A DNA stretch of 64,000 bases. It comes from Alphaproteobacteria bacterium (lineage in GTDB: Bacteria > Pseudomonadota > Alphaproteobacteria > Micavibrionales > Micavibrionaceae). Positions 52,377 to 62,096 of the stretch are shown here, in pieces. Numbering within the stretch: position 1 is the first letter of the stretch; every line of letters starts with the position of its first letter. Where the stretch lies: the NCBI GenBank assembly GCA_021775995.1, contig JAJFGS010000013.1, positions 62,001 through 126,000 of the forward strand. Reading direction: 5' to 3'. The notes under the pieces were generated by a model. The model searched no databases. It saw nothing but the letters and a program-made list of their open reading frames with translations, and was not told the DNA's origin. The translations under genes and the position numbers were made by a program.

Positions 52377-52501
52377 TTCCCTAAATCCCTGTTTTTATTA
52401 TATATTTTTTATTATTTTGAAAAAATAAATAATTTTTCCAACTCTTAATTTTATCAATTAAAGGTTAATACAGGTTAAAGATTAGATAAATTTGAATTAA
52501 A

Positions 52502-53707
52502 TTATGTTTTTTCGTGGATGAGGGTAATTAAAGCCTCTTCAGCCATTGGTTTGGCGTATAAATAACCTTGGGCTTGGTCGCAATTAATGCCTTCTAGTAA
52601 ACTTGATTGTTCTTCTGTTTCAATGCCTTCGGCAATAACTTTCATTTCCATGTTATGGCTCAAAGAGATAATCGATTTTACAAGTTCTAACGCACCTTTA
52701 TCTTCAGTCATGTTGTTAATAAAGCTACGGTCTATTTTTAGAATGTCGATAGGGAAGTAGTGTAGATAGCTCAAGGAGCTGTAACCTGTTCCAAAGTCAT
52801 CAATAGAAACTACCATTCCCTTATTTCTACATTTTTCAAGCGTATCACGCGCATTACCAGGGTGACTCATTAAGAGGCGTTCGGTAATTTCAAGATGTAA
52901 ATCTTTTGCGTTTAGGCCAGTATCATTTAATGCATGACTTATGTATGATAAAAAATTGGGGTCAGAAAAATCAGATGCTGAGAAATTAACACTGACAAAC
53001 ATATCAGTATTGTTGAATTCACTTTTTACGTTTGCAAGTGTTTGACAAGCTTTTAAAACAACCCAACGACTTATTTCTACGATTAAACCACTATCTTCAG
53101 CTATTGGGATAAAAATTTCTGGTGAAATATAACCTTTTTCCGGATGGTTCCATCGAATTAAAGCTTCAAAGCCTTTAATGTCTTTTGTTTTTAAGTCAAT
53201 GATAGGTTGGTAGTGAAGTTCAAGATCATCATTGTCTAAAGCGAATTTTAATTCATTAGAGGTTTTTATATTTTCTACTGCATTGGTATTTTCAACCAAT
53301 CCTTTTTCCAATTCTTCAGGTGTTGGAATAGTATTTGAGTTTCCAAATATTTGAGCTCTGGCAATCATATCACGGTAACGAGCGAGTATAACTTTCGTTA
53401 TCATTTGAATAACAGGATCAGAGTTTTCTAAACGACGCTCAAAGTCAGATTTTGTAATTTCTAATAAGATGCTGTCTTCTACCGCCTTTATAGTAGCGGT
53501 GCGTGGTTTATTATCAACAAGAGCCATTTCACCAATAATAGTTCCTGGTCCCCGAGTTCCTAAGCGTTGAACTAAATTATTTTCTTTTTCAATCAATATT
53601 TCAACAAGGCCAGATTCTATGATATAGGCGTTATTGGCATCTTCATCCCCTTGCTTGAGGATGATTTTACCAGCTTTAAATTCCTTTTTATCAATCGAAG
53701 GCGTCAT
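52502..53707 (-). CDS. EAL-domain c-di-GMP phosphodiesterase with N-terminal cyclic-nucleotide-binding domain
   Basis: This cytosolic protein should hydrolyse c-di-GMP and sense cAMP. Residues 1-115 form a CRP-like domain; the phosphate-binding cassette GTIIGEMALVDNKPRTAT has the Glu and Arg that contact cAMP. The EAL domain (about 155-395) keeps EALIRW, NFSASDF, LEITERLL, the DDFGTGYSS loop, ILKIDRSF, AEGIETEEQ and QAQGYL, so it should be catalytic. Length is 401 residues. It lies 125 bases upstream of the FecR gene on the same strand. Confidence 0.93.
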   Translation of the reverse strand: MTPSIDKKEFKAGKIILKQGDEDANNAYIIESGLVEILIEKENNLVQRLGTRGPGTIIGEMALVDNKPRTATIKAVEDSILLEITKSDFERRLENSDPVIQMITKVILARYRDMIARAQIFGNSNTIPTPEELEKGLVENTNAVENIKTSNELKFALDNDDLELHYQPIIDLKTKDIKGFEALIRWNHPEKGYISPEIFIPIAEDSGLIVEISRWVVLKACQTLANVKSEFNNTDMFVSVNFSASDFSDPNFLSYISHALNDTGLNAKDLHLEITERLLMSHPGNARDTLEKCRNKGMVVSIDDFGTGYSSLSYLHYFPIDILKIDRSFINNMTEDKGALELVKSIISLSHNMEMKVIAEGIETEEQSSLLEGINCDQAQGYLYAKPMAEEALITLIHEKT

Positions 53708-53849
53708 TAATATTTGATCTATCTCGTATAATTGTCGTTAACACTATTATGGTCGTATAAAAGTATAATATACTAAATTGTAACTTTAACTTGGAATATT
53801 TATCTTATATGGCATAATTATATATATTAATTTTCTTAAGAAACCATAA

Positions 53850-54245
53850 ATGTCACCAATTGCCCTCCTAGTTTTATATCTTTCTTTTCGACTCAAGCAT
53901 TTTGCTGGGGACTTTTTGTTGCAGACAGATTGGATGGCACTCACTAAAGGTATGGCTGGAAAAGAGGGCTATAAAGCCTTATTTTCTCACACTTTTATAC
54001 ATGCTTTAGGGACATTATTTATTGTTTTAATTTTTGCCCCGTCACTTTGGTGGTTGGGAATTGTCGATTTTATTGTTCATAGTATTGTTGACCGTATTAA
54101 GGGTAGAGTAACAATATCTAAGAAGTTAACAGCTAAAGATACTTTATTCTGGTGGGCTTTTGGCTTGGATCAAGAACTTCATAATTTAACCCATATTGCT
54201 TATGTGTGTTTGATTTTTATGCATAAAGGCGGGGTTTTCCTTTAA
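53850..54245 (+). CDS. DUF3307 family membrane protein
   Basis: The function is unknown. The 131-residue protein has about four hydrophobic segments. Conserved polar residues sit within them: KHFAGDFLLQTDWMA, FSHTFIHAL, DFIVHSIVDR and LDQELHNLTHIAY. The clustered His and Asp residues suggest a metal site or an intramembrane reaction, but this is speculation. It diverges from the EAL gene across 142 A/T-rich bases and is followed by rpmJ, which has its own promoter. Confidence 0.82.
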   Translation: MSPIALLVLYLSFRLKHFAGDFLLQTDWMALTKGMAGKEGYKALFSHTFIHALGTLFIVLIFAPSLWWLGIVDFIVHSIVDRIKGRVTISKKLTAKDTLFWWAFGLDQELHNLTHIAYVCLIFMHKGGVFL

Positions 54246-54261
54246 AAAACAACATTATATC

Positions 54262-54291
54262 TTGACATTATGGGGGGTAGGAAGCTAGTTT
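54262..54291 (+). promoter_or_regulatory. Candidate promoter of rpmJ
   Basis: An exact TTGACA (54262-54267) is followed after 18 bases by TAGTTT (54286-54291). Transcription would start about 30 bases before the rpmJ ATG. Confidence 0.5.
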
Positions 54292-54329
54292 CCTCACTCA
54301 ATAATAACGTTATTTATATAGGTACACCC

Positions 54330-54455
54330 ATGAAAGTTGTTAACTCATTGAAAACATTGAAAAAGCGTGACAGAAATTGTCGCGTTATTCGTCGTCGTGG
54401 CCGTGTTTATGTTATTAATAAAGTGAATAAACGTTTTAAGGCGCGCCAAGGGTAA
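54330..54455 (+). CDS. rpmJ: 50S ribosomal protein L36 (type B, zinc-free)
   Basis: This small basic ribosomal protein of 41 residues begins [17 protein letters not shown] and contains [11 protein letters not shown] and RFKARQG, typical of alphaproteobacterial L36. It has one Cys instead of the CxxC/CxxxH zinc set, so it is the zinc-independent form. The ATG at 54330 is preferred over an in-frame ATG at 54270, because the upstream stretch holds the promoter and is not L36-like. A terminator follows. Confidence 0.96.
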   Translation: MKVVNSLKTLKKRDRNCRVIRRRGRVYVINKVNKRFKARQG

Positions 54456-54484
54456 TTTGGTTTCTTTCTAATATTAATAAGTTA

Positions 54485-54513
54485 AAGCCTGCCTTATGTT
54501 GCGGGCTTTTATT
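54485..54513 (+). terminator. Rho-independent terminator of rpmJ
   Basis: AAGCCTGC pairs with GCGGGCTT (one G-U pair) around an eight-base loop, followed by TTATTTTA. It separates rpmJ from mreB. Confidence 0.8.
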
Positions 54514-54559
54514 TTACTTAAATTAATGTTTAATTCCTTAAAACAATTGATGCATATAG

Positions 54560-54578
54560 GTTATAACTCTGTTATAAC
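54560..54578. promoter_or_regulatory. Twin palindrome upstream of mreB
   Basis: GTTATAAC occurs at 54560-54567 and again at 54571-54578, separated by TCT. Each copy is a perfect palindrome, and the centres are 11 bases apart, about one helical turn. This could be an operator or overlap the promoter of the mreBCD-mrdA-rodA operon, which starts 36 bases downstream. A GATTC methylation-type site lies at 54593-54597. Confidence 0.45.
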
Positions 54579-54610
54579 GCTTCAATCATTTAGATTCTAA
54601 CAACGGATAG

Positions 54611-55654
<1,044 letters not shown>

Positions 55655-55759
55655 TGAGTATAAAGATGTATTGCCCTAATTTTTACTAGTTTTATTCTTG
55701 TGACTGATTTAATATATTGAAAGATGTTAAAGCATTTTAATTCTTACTTTTAAGCTCGC

Positions 55760-56635
55760 ATGAAATCTCGTATTAAGCAAAAATCAGTTTCTTATTCAGC
55801 TTCTTTAGCCCTATTAAATGGCAGAATTGGATCTGTTTTTTTTCTGTTCCTCGCCATTTGTTTTTTAATTATAGCATTTGCCCGTCCCATTGTCTTATCA
55901 GGGCCAAGAGTTGGTGTTACTGATATTTTTACACCTGTATTGTCAGTTATAAGTAGTCCGTTTCAAAACATGGCAAAAGCTGTTAGTGGGGTATCAGGTA
56001 AGGCCACCTTAAAAGCAGAAAATGTAAAGTTGCAGACAGAAAATGCAAGACTGAAAGAATGGTATCAAACAGCATTGATGTTACAAGCTGAAAACCAGTC
56101 TTTGCAAAAACTTTTAAATTTAAAAGTAAGTACAAATCATAAGTATGTGACGGCACGTGTTATATCTGATGCTGGGAATGCATTTGTAAAAACTCTGCTT
56201 GTGGCTTCTGGTCAAGATAGCGGTGTTAAAAAAAATCAAGCCGTGCTTGCGGGTGAAGGCATGATAGGTCGTATTATTGAAGTTGGAAATAATGCTTCCC
56301 GTATTTTATTGTTAACGGATATAAATTCTCATATACCTGTGTTGATTGAAGGAACAAATCAAAAAGCAATTTTGACAGGTAATAATAGTCAATACCCGAC
56401 TTTAAAACATTTGCCGAAAGACTCCGGTTTGGTTGAGGGAACACGCATTATAACGTCTGGAGATGGCGGAATATTCCCTTTTGGCCTACCTGTAGGTAAG
56501 GTAATTATTGATGATAAGGGAGAAAAAATTATTCAACCTTATGCTGATATGAGCCGTATTACTTATGTTCGTATTGTTGATGCATTGATTAACTCAAATT
56601 TGATTAGAGGCGATCTATCATATTCGGTAGATTAG
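55760..56635 (+). CDS. mreC: Rod-shape determining protein MreC
   Basis: MreC is a bitopic scaffold that links MreB to PBP2. It has one membrane helix (about 26-46), a coiled coil (about 78-118, KAENVKLQTENARLKEW) and the MreC beta domain with GEGMIGRIIEVG, LLLTDINSHIPV and GLVEGTRIITSGDGGIFP. Length is 291 residues. It lies 105 bases after mreB. Confidence 0.94.
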   Translation: MKSRIKQKSVSYSASLALLNGRIGSVFFLFLAICFLIIAFARPIVLSGPRVGVTDIFTPVLSVISSPFQNMAKAVSGVSGKATLKAENVKLQTENARLKEWYQTALMLQAENQSLQKLLNLKVSTNHKYVTARVISDAGNAFVKTLLVASGQDSGVKKNQAVLAGEGMIGRIIEVGNNASRILLLTDINSHIPVLIEGTNQKAILTGNNSQYPTLKHLPKDSGLVEGTRIITSGDGGIFPFGLPVGKVIIDDKGEKIIQPYADMSRITYVRIVDALINSNLIRGDLSYSVD

Positions 56636-56647
56636 CTTTAAAAAAAT

Positions 56648-57181
56648 ATGAGTGATTTTTTTTCTTCACAAAATATAACTTGGTTTAGATATTTAGCTCT
56701 AGCTCAAATGATAATTTTCTTACTATTTCTTTTAGGTTTGATAAGCTATTCAATTTCATATTCTGATGCAGTGCGACCCTACTTTATAGTTATTTGTATT
56801 TATTTTTGGTCAATATATAGACCCACTTTGCTTTCTCCTGCGTATGTTTTTATATTGGGTTTATTATTTGATTTCATTTTAAACTATCCTGTTGGATTGC
56901 ACGCAATGCTTTTTGTGATAGTCCAATGGGTTATCCGTGATCAACGTTTATTTTTTTTGGGGCAACCATACGTTATTGTGTGGATAGGGTTTGCCTTTAC
57001 ATGCTTTATGGTTATGTTTTCAGAATGGCTGTTTTTTACTGTTTTAAACGAAAATGTCTTTGGTTTTTCTGGAATTTTGTTCGGGACATTAATTAGTACG
57101 CTAATGTTTCCCATGATTACGTTGTTATTCAATATAATTTATCGTATTTTGCCACCAGTATCTCAATCACATTTTTTGTAA
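56648..57181 (+). CDS. mreD: Rod-shape determining membrane protein MreD
   Basis: MreD is a small integral membrane protein of the elongasome. The sequence is divergent, as usual for this family, but has about five hydrophobic helices and the conserved region PAYVFILGLLFDFILNYPVG. Length is 177 residues. Position between mreC and mrdA supports the call. Confidence 0.9.
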   Translation: MSDFFSSQNITWFRYLALAQMIIFLLFLLGLISYSISYSDAVRPYFIVICIYFWSIYRPTLLSPAYVFILGLLFDFILNYPVGLHAMLFVIVQWVIRDQRLFFLGQPYVIVWIGFAFTCFMVMFSEWLFFTVLNENVFGFSGILFGTLISTLMFPMITLLFNIIYRILPPVSQSHFL

Positions 57182-57192
57182 GTTTTTAAAAT

Positions 57193-59061
57193 ATGAATAA
57201 TCAGGGCGATCGGTCAAAAAGTTTTACCAGACGAGCATTTATTGTGGGTGCCTTTCAGGGCATGGCTTTGGCAGTTTTGGGTGGTCGTTTAGCATGGCTT
57301 CAATTGGCGGAAGGTGGGCGTTATAAAACGTTGTCTGATAAAAACAGGATTAATATAAAAATGATTGCACCCTCTAGGGGTGAAATAGTTGATCGTTTTG
57401 GTGTGCCTTTGGCCATTAATAATCAAAATTTTCGAATATTAATCATTCCTGAACAAGCGGATGATTTAGAAAAATCATTACAAAAGTTGACTGGTTTAAT
57501 TGATTTTGATGATCGACGCATCAAGCTTGTTATAGAGGTGTCAAAAAAATCAGCCTCTTTTGTACCGATAGAAGTTACTGATAATTTAAGTTGGAATGAG
57601 GTTGCCAAGATAGAGGTTAATCTTGATGATTTACCAGGTATGAGTATTGATGAAGGTGAAATCAGAAACTATCCTTTTGCAGAAGCTACGGGACATGTAA
57701 TTGGATATGTAGGTGCGGTCAGTAAAGCAGATTTAAATGGTGAGCCAGTTCTAACATTGCCAGGATTTAAAATTGGAAAGACTGGTGTTGAAAAATCATA
57801 TGATCAATATATGCGTGGGCGAGCTGGTAATAAACAAATGGAAGTTAATGTTCGTGGACGGGAGATTAGAGAGTTAGAAGAAGATGTTAGTCGTGATGGC
57901 CAACGTATATCGTTAAGTATAGATGCTGAATTGCAACGTTACTGTCAGCAACGCTTAAGTGAGTATAAAAGTGCATCAGCAGTGATTATGGATTCGTATA
58001 CGGGTGCTGTTTATGCGATGGCTTCCCAACCGGGGTTTGACCCTAATCTTTTTACGAAAGGAATAAGTGCGGAGCAGTGGGAGGAGTTAATGTCTAATCC
58101 TGCATTTCCTTTAAACAATAAAGCTATATCTGGCCAATATCCTCCAGGCTCAACATTTAAAATGATGACAGCATTGGCAGCATTAGAGGTAGGCAACGCA
58201 ACTCCCAAAACAACAGTTAATTGCACAGGTAGATATGAATTTGGTAAAGATAAATTTCATTGTTGGAAATTAGGTGGGCATGGATTGCTTAATGTAGCAA
58301 ATGCCTTAATGAAATCTTGTGATACTTATTTTTATAAACTTTCTACGGAAATAGGAATAGATACAATTGCCGCAATGGCTAGGCGTTTTGGTTTGGGTGA
58401 AAAATATGGTTTTGATTTGAGCGAAGAACGTGCAGGACTTATCCCGACAAAAGAATGGAAAATGGGAAAATATGGTAAGGTGTGGCAACCTGGGGAAACT
58501 ATTGTTTCTGCTATTGGGCAGGGCTATATTTTATCAACTCCTTTACAACTTGCAGTAATGACCTCAAGGCTTATAAACGGTGGAAGTGCTGTTAAACCGT
58601 GGCTTGTAGGTTATATTGATGATAAAAAAATGTATCCTGACGAATGGCCAAAAATGGGCATTAAAAAATCTTATCTTGATGTTATTAAAAAGGGTATGGA
58701 TCGTGTTGTTAATAGCAAAGAAGGAACGGCTTATGGTTCTCGTATAGAAGCAGAAGGTATGGAAATGGGTGGAAAAACGGGAACAGCACAAGTCAAAAAA
58801 ATCAATCGGGCAGAACGCGCACGTGGTATTATGAACGAAGATTTGGTATGGAAATACAGGCATCATGCATTGTTTGTTGGTTATGCACCTGTTGAAAGCC
58901 CGCGCTATGTCGTTTCCGTTGTTGTAGAACATGGCGGCGGTGGATCTGCTGTGGCGGCTCCTATCGCAAAGGATTTATTGTTAGAAACGCAAAAAAGAAA
59001 TCCAGCCGCGTCAGATATAAAATTAAGCAATGTGATAGAAAGACCAAAACGACATGTTTGA
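57193..59061 (+). CDS. mrdA: Elongation transpeptidase PBP2
   Basis: PBP2 cross-links peptidoglycan in the lateral wall. It has one N-terminal membrane segment, a pedestal domain with PSRGEIVDRFGVPLA and GHVIGYVGAV, and a transpeptidase domain. The active-site motif is STFK in PPGSTFKMM, the second motif is SCD in MKSCDTYFYKL and the third is KTG in GGKTGTAQVKK. Length is 622 residues. Its 3' end overlaps rodA by 8 bases. Confidence 0.96.
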   Translation: MNNQGDRSKSFTRRAFIVGAFQGMALAVLGGRLAWLQLAEGGRYKTLSDKNRINIKMIAPSRGEIVDRFGVPLAINNQNFRILIIPEQADDLEKSLQKLTGLIDFDDRRIKLVIEVSKKSASFVPIEVTDNLSWNEVAKIEVNLDDLPGMSIDEGEIRNYPFAEATGHVIGYVGAVSKADLNGEPVLTLPGFKIGKTGVEKSYDQYMRGRAGNKQMEVNVRGREIRELEEDVSRDGQRISLSIDAELQRYCQQRLSEYKSASAVIMDSYTGAVYAMASQPGFDPNLFTKGISAEQWEELMSNPAFPLNNKAISGQYPPGSTFKMMTALAALEVGNATPKTTVNCTGRYEFGKDKFHCWKLGGHGLLNVANALMKSCDTYFYKLSTEIGIDTIAAMARRFGLGEKYGFDLSEERAGLIPTKEWKMGKYGKVWQPGETIVSAIGQGYILSTPLQLAVMTSRLINGGSAVKPWLVGYIDDKKMYPDEWPKMGIKKSYLDVIKKGMDRVVNSKEGTAYGSRIEAEGMEMGGKTGTAQVKKINRAERARGIMNEDLVWKYRHHALFVGYAPVESPRYVVSVVVEHGGGGSAVAAPIAKDLLLETQKRNPAASDIKLSNVIERPKRHV

Positions 59062-60187
59062 TACAGTGAGGTTAAATACAGACCAGAGCATTTTTCAAAA
59101 ACTCCAAAATTTGGGGTGGGGCATGGTTTTTCTCGTGTGTTTAGTGGCTTGTATAGGCTTTGCTGCGCTATATTCTGCAGCAGGAGGTAATATCGAGCCT
59201 TGGGCTTCGAAACAGATCGAACGTTTTCTTGTTGGTCTTGTTGGTCTCATTATAATTGCACTTATTGATATTAAAATTTGGTATCGACTAACTTACCCAA
59301 TTTTTATTATAGGGTTTATCCTTTTGATTATTGTAGAAGTGATGGGGCATACAGGAATGGGCGCGCAGCGCTGGATTGATTTAGGTTTTATTCAATTACA
59401 ACCTTCTGAATTTATGAAGATTGCTGTTGTTATGGCTTTGGCACGTTATTTTCATGCCGCATCCCAAGAAGAAATGCGTAGTATTCGTTTTCTTTTACCA
59501 TCGTTAATTTTTATTTTCCTTCCTGTTGGTTTAGTTCTTCTTCAGCCAGATTTAGGAACATCATTAATGATTGTCATGGCGGGGGTTGCTATGATTTTTC
59601 TAGCGGGCGCCCCAATATGGCTTTTTATTACAGGAGGGGTTTTAACCGCAGTTTCTATGCCAGTGGCGTGGTATTTCATGCATGATTATCAGAAACAGCG
59701 AGTTAGAACGTTTCTTGAGCCTGAGTCTGATCCGCTTGGAGCAGGGTACCATATTACACAATCTAAAATTGCCTTAGGCTCAGGCGGGATTGAAGGTAAA
59801 GGTTTCTTACAAGGAACACAGAGCCGTCTCAATTTTCTTCCAGAAAAACAAACCGATTTTATTTTTACGTTGTGGGCTGAAGAATGGGGATTAATGGGAG
59901 GGTTGTTTCTTTTAACTCTTATGGGTTTGATATTCATTTATGGCATAGCTATTGCTTGGAATTGTCGTCATGCGTTTGGTCGTTTGCTATCTATGGGTTT
60001 GATTGTAAATTTTTCACTATATGTTTTTATAAACATTGCTATGGTGATGGGGCTTATTCCTATTGTTGGTGCCCCTTTACCGCTCGTATCCTATGGTGGG
60101 ACGTCTATGCTAGCTGTTCTTGTCGGTTTTGGTCTAATCCTATCGTGCAATGTTCACCGTGATAGTAAATTACCTCGAATGCAATGA
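59054..60187 (+). CDS. rodA: Elongation peptidoglycan glycosyltransferase RodA
   Basis: RodA is the SEDS-family polymerase partner of PBP2. It has about ten membrane helices. Signatures are GAQRWIDLGFIQLQPSEFMK, LLQPDLGTSLMI, GFLQGTQSRLNFLPEKQTDF and PLVSYGGTSML. Length is 377 residues. The overlap with mrdA supports the assignment over FtsW. Confidence 0.96.
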   Translation: MFDTVRLNTDQSIFQKLQNLGWGMVFLVCLVACIGFAALYSAAGGNIEPWASKQIERFLVGLVGLIIIALIDIKIWYRLTYPIFIIGFILLIIVEVMGHTGMGAQRWIDLGFIQLQPSEFMKIAVVMALARYFHAASQEEMRSIRFLLPSLIFIFLPVGLVLLQPDLGTSLMIVMAGVAMIFLAGAPIWLFITGGVLTAVSMPVAWYFMHDYQKQRVRTFLEPESDPLGAGYHITQSKIALGSGGIEGKGFLQGTQSRLNFLPEKQTDFIFTLWAEEWGLMGGLFLLTLMGLIFIYGIAIAWNCRHAFGRLLSMGLIVNFSLYVFINIAMVMGLIPIVGAPLPLVSYGGTSMLAVLVGFGLILSCNVHRDSKLPRMQ

Positions 60188-60190
60188 AGG

Positions 60191-60529
60191 TCAAGCTGCA
60201 TTTGCAGTTGAAATATGATGGTTTTTCAGTAGTTCTTGTAATTCACCAGATTCAAACATTTCACGAATAATATCACAACCGCCTACAAACTCACCTTTCA
60301 CATAGAGTTGTGGAATGGTTGGCCAATTTGTAAAATCTTTTATAGCTTGGCGAATAATAGTATCTTCAAGCACATTAACATCTTTGAATGAAACAGCAAG
60401 TTGAGAAAGAATTTGTACAATAGCGGCAGAAAATCCACATTGTGGAAAAACAGCAGTTCCCTTCATGTAAAGAACAACATCATTTGTGTTTATTTCCTGT
60501 TTAATTTGTTCGAAAATTATATTTTCCAT
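60191..60529 (-). CDS. grxD: Monothiol glutaredoxin (Grx4 type)
   Basis: This protein binds or transfers [2Fe-2S] clusters together with BolA. The CGFS active site is in FPQCGFSAAI, followed by WPTIPQLYVKGEFVGGCDI for glutathione binding. Length is 112 residues. It lies 26 bases after bolA, its known functional partner. Confidence 0.96.
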   Translation of the reverse strand: MENIIFEQIKQEINTNDVVLYMKGTAVFPQCGFSAAIVQILSQLAVSFKDVNVLEDTIIRQAIKDFTNWPTIPQLYVKGEFVGGCDIIREMFESGELQELLKNHHISTANAA

Positions 60530-60555
60530 TATACTTTTCTTTATATTATAAGCAT

Positions 60556-60789
60556 TTACTCTGGTACTGATGTTTGTATGGCCAAGGCGTGTAAATCATT
60601 ATCTATTGTCCCTTGTAACGCTTGATATACCATTTGATGTTGCTGAACACGGGATTTTTTTTCAAATGAAGCTGATATGATATGTACGGCATAATGTTCG
60701 CCATCTCCTCGTAAATCAGAAATTGTAACAACAGCATCTGGAATTTCCGATTTTATCATTTCCTTAATTGATTCTTTATCCATTGCCAT
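60556..60789 (-). CDS. bolA: BolA-family protein
   Basis: BolA partners with monothiol glutaredoxin in iron-sulfur or iron sensing. The 77-residue sequence has the BolA fold motifs VTISDLRGDGEHYAVHIISASFEKKSRV and QHQMVYQAL, with a conserved His. It lies 8 bases after the DUF1476 gene. Confidence 0.93.
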   Translation of the reverse strand: MAMDKESIKEMIKSEIPDAVVTISDLRGDGEHYAVHIISASFEKKSRVQQHQMVYQALQGTIDNDLHALAIQTSVPE

Positions 60790-60797
60790 CTTTAAAG

Positions 60798-61124
60798 TTA
60801 GCCTTCTTCAGTTTTAATTTGAACTTGGGCTAAAGCAAAAAATTCTTCCAATTTTTTATCAATTTCTTCTTCAGAAATATTAAGATTTTTTTCTTCTATA
60901 TAAGGGGAAACATAGCGTTTAACATCTTCAAATCCAGGTTCTTCTAAATTAGCAGAGATGATGTCACCAGCAAAACTAGTTGCAGCTTCATCGGAAAGTC
61001 CCATTTTCTCTGCTAGCCAGAGTCCAAAAAGCTTGCAACAGCGTGCTTCTGCTTTAAACATTAAAGCTTCATTTAGTGCAAATTTATTCTCAAAAGCCTT
61101 CTTGCGGCCATCAAAACTACTCAT
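60798..61124 (-). CDS. DUF1476 family protein (F1Fo-ATPase zeta inhibitor-like)
   Basis: This family is nearly confined to alphaproteobacteria. In Paracoccus it is the zeta subunit that inhibits ATP hydrolysis by F1Fo-ATPase; whether this paralogue does the same is not known. The sequence begins FDGRKKAFENKFA, followed by KAEARCCKLFGLWLAEKMGL and a second helical half with EEPGFEDVKRYV. Length is 108 residues. It is first in the DUF1476-bolA-grxD operon and diverges from purC. Confidence 0.92.
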   Translation of the reverse strand: MSSFDGRKKAFENKFALNEALMFKAEARCCKLFGLWLAEKMGLSDEAATSFAGDIISANLEEPGFEDVKRYVSPYIEEKNLNISEEEIDKKLEEFFALAQVQIKTEEG

Positions 61125-61244
61125 ATTTGGTGTTTCCCTTATATATTGAATAATAGATTGTTTAACCTAACATTTGAAACTTGTAGAATCCATTGTTATA
61201 TGAGAAGACTTGATGAATATTATTGCATAAAATAAGGAAAAGTA

Positions 61245-62096
61245 ATGTCTAGACGCAAAGCTCTCTATGAAGGTAAGGCCAAAACTGTGTATGAGGGACC
61301 AGAGCCTGGAACTCTTATTCAGTATTTTAGGGATGATGTTAGAGGATTTATTGATAAAGGTAATATAACTATAGCCGGAAAAGGGGTTTTAAATAATCGT
61401 ATCTCCGCAAATATTATGACAAAATTGGAAGGGATTGGTGTTCCAACTCATTTTATACGTTCTTTAAATATGCGTGAGCAACTTGTTCGTCAGGTTGAAA
61501 TTATCCCTTTAGAAATTGGTATTCGTAATGTAGCTACAGGTTCAATATGTTCGCGTTTGGGTATTAAGGAAGGTACTTTTTTTCCTCAACCGCTTGTAGA
61601 ATTTTATTATAAAAAAGAAGAGCTTCAAAACCCTATTGTTAGTGAACAGCATATTTTTGCTTTTGATTGGGCTGATCCTTACGAGTTAGAAGAAATGATT
61701 ATGCAGGCATTACGCGTCAATGATTTTTTGACAGGTTTGTTTTCTGCGATTGGAATACGCCTGATAGATTTTAAATTAGAATTTGGTCGCCTATGGGGTG
61801 AAAATGATGAGCTTTATATAATTTTAGCGGATGAAATTTCACCTGATAATTGTCGTTTGTGGGATGCAGAGACGGGAGAAAGTATGGATAGAGACCGTTT
61901 TCAAAAAGGGTTGGATGATATTATTGAAGGTTATCAAGAAATTGCCAAGCGTCTTGGGTTGATTCCTCAAAGTGGGATTATTAAGGATGGTGATTTTGAT
62001 GAGCAAGTTGCAGAAGATTTAAAAGAAATTGAAAATGAAATTGCAAAAAGACGTAATTTACGGTCGGTTAAAAAACCTTCTAAGGTCAGACCTTAG
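61245..62096 (+). CDS. purC: Phosphoribosylaminoimidazole-succinocarboxamide synthase
   Basis: PurC joins aspartate to CAIR in purine synthesis. Motifs are LYEGKAKTVYEG, FRDDVRGF, KGVLNNRISANIM, EIGIRNVATGSI and the C-terminal LADEISPDNCRLWD. Length is 283 residues, with a basic tail of about 30 residues beyond the usual end. AAGGAAA precedes the ATG. Its stop directly abuts the opposing nadK stop. Confidence 0.97.
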   Translation: MSRRKALYEGKAKTVYEGPEPGTLIQYFRDDVRGFIDKGNITIAGKGVLNNRISANIMTKLEGIGVPTHFIRSLNMREQLVRQVEIIPLEIGIRNVATGSICSRLGIKEGTFFPQPLVEFYYKKEELQNPIVSEQHIFAFDWADPYELEEMIMQALRVNDFLTGLFSAIGIRLIDFKLEFGRLWGENDELYIILADEISPDNCRLWDAETGESMDRDRFQKGLDDIIEGYQEIAKRLGLIPQSGIIKDGDFDEQVAEDLKEIENEIAKRRNLRSVKKPSKVRP

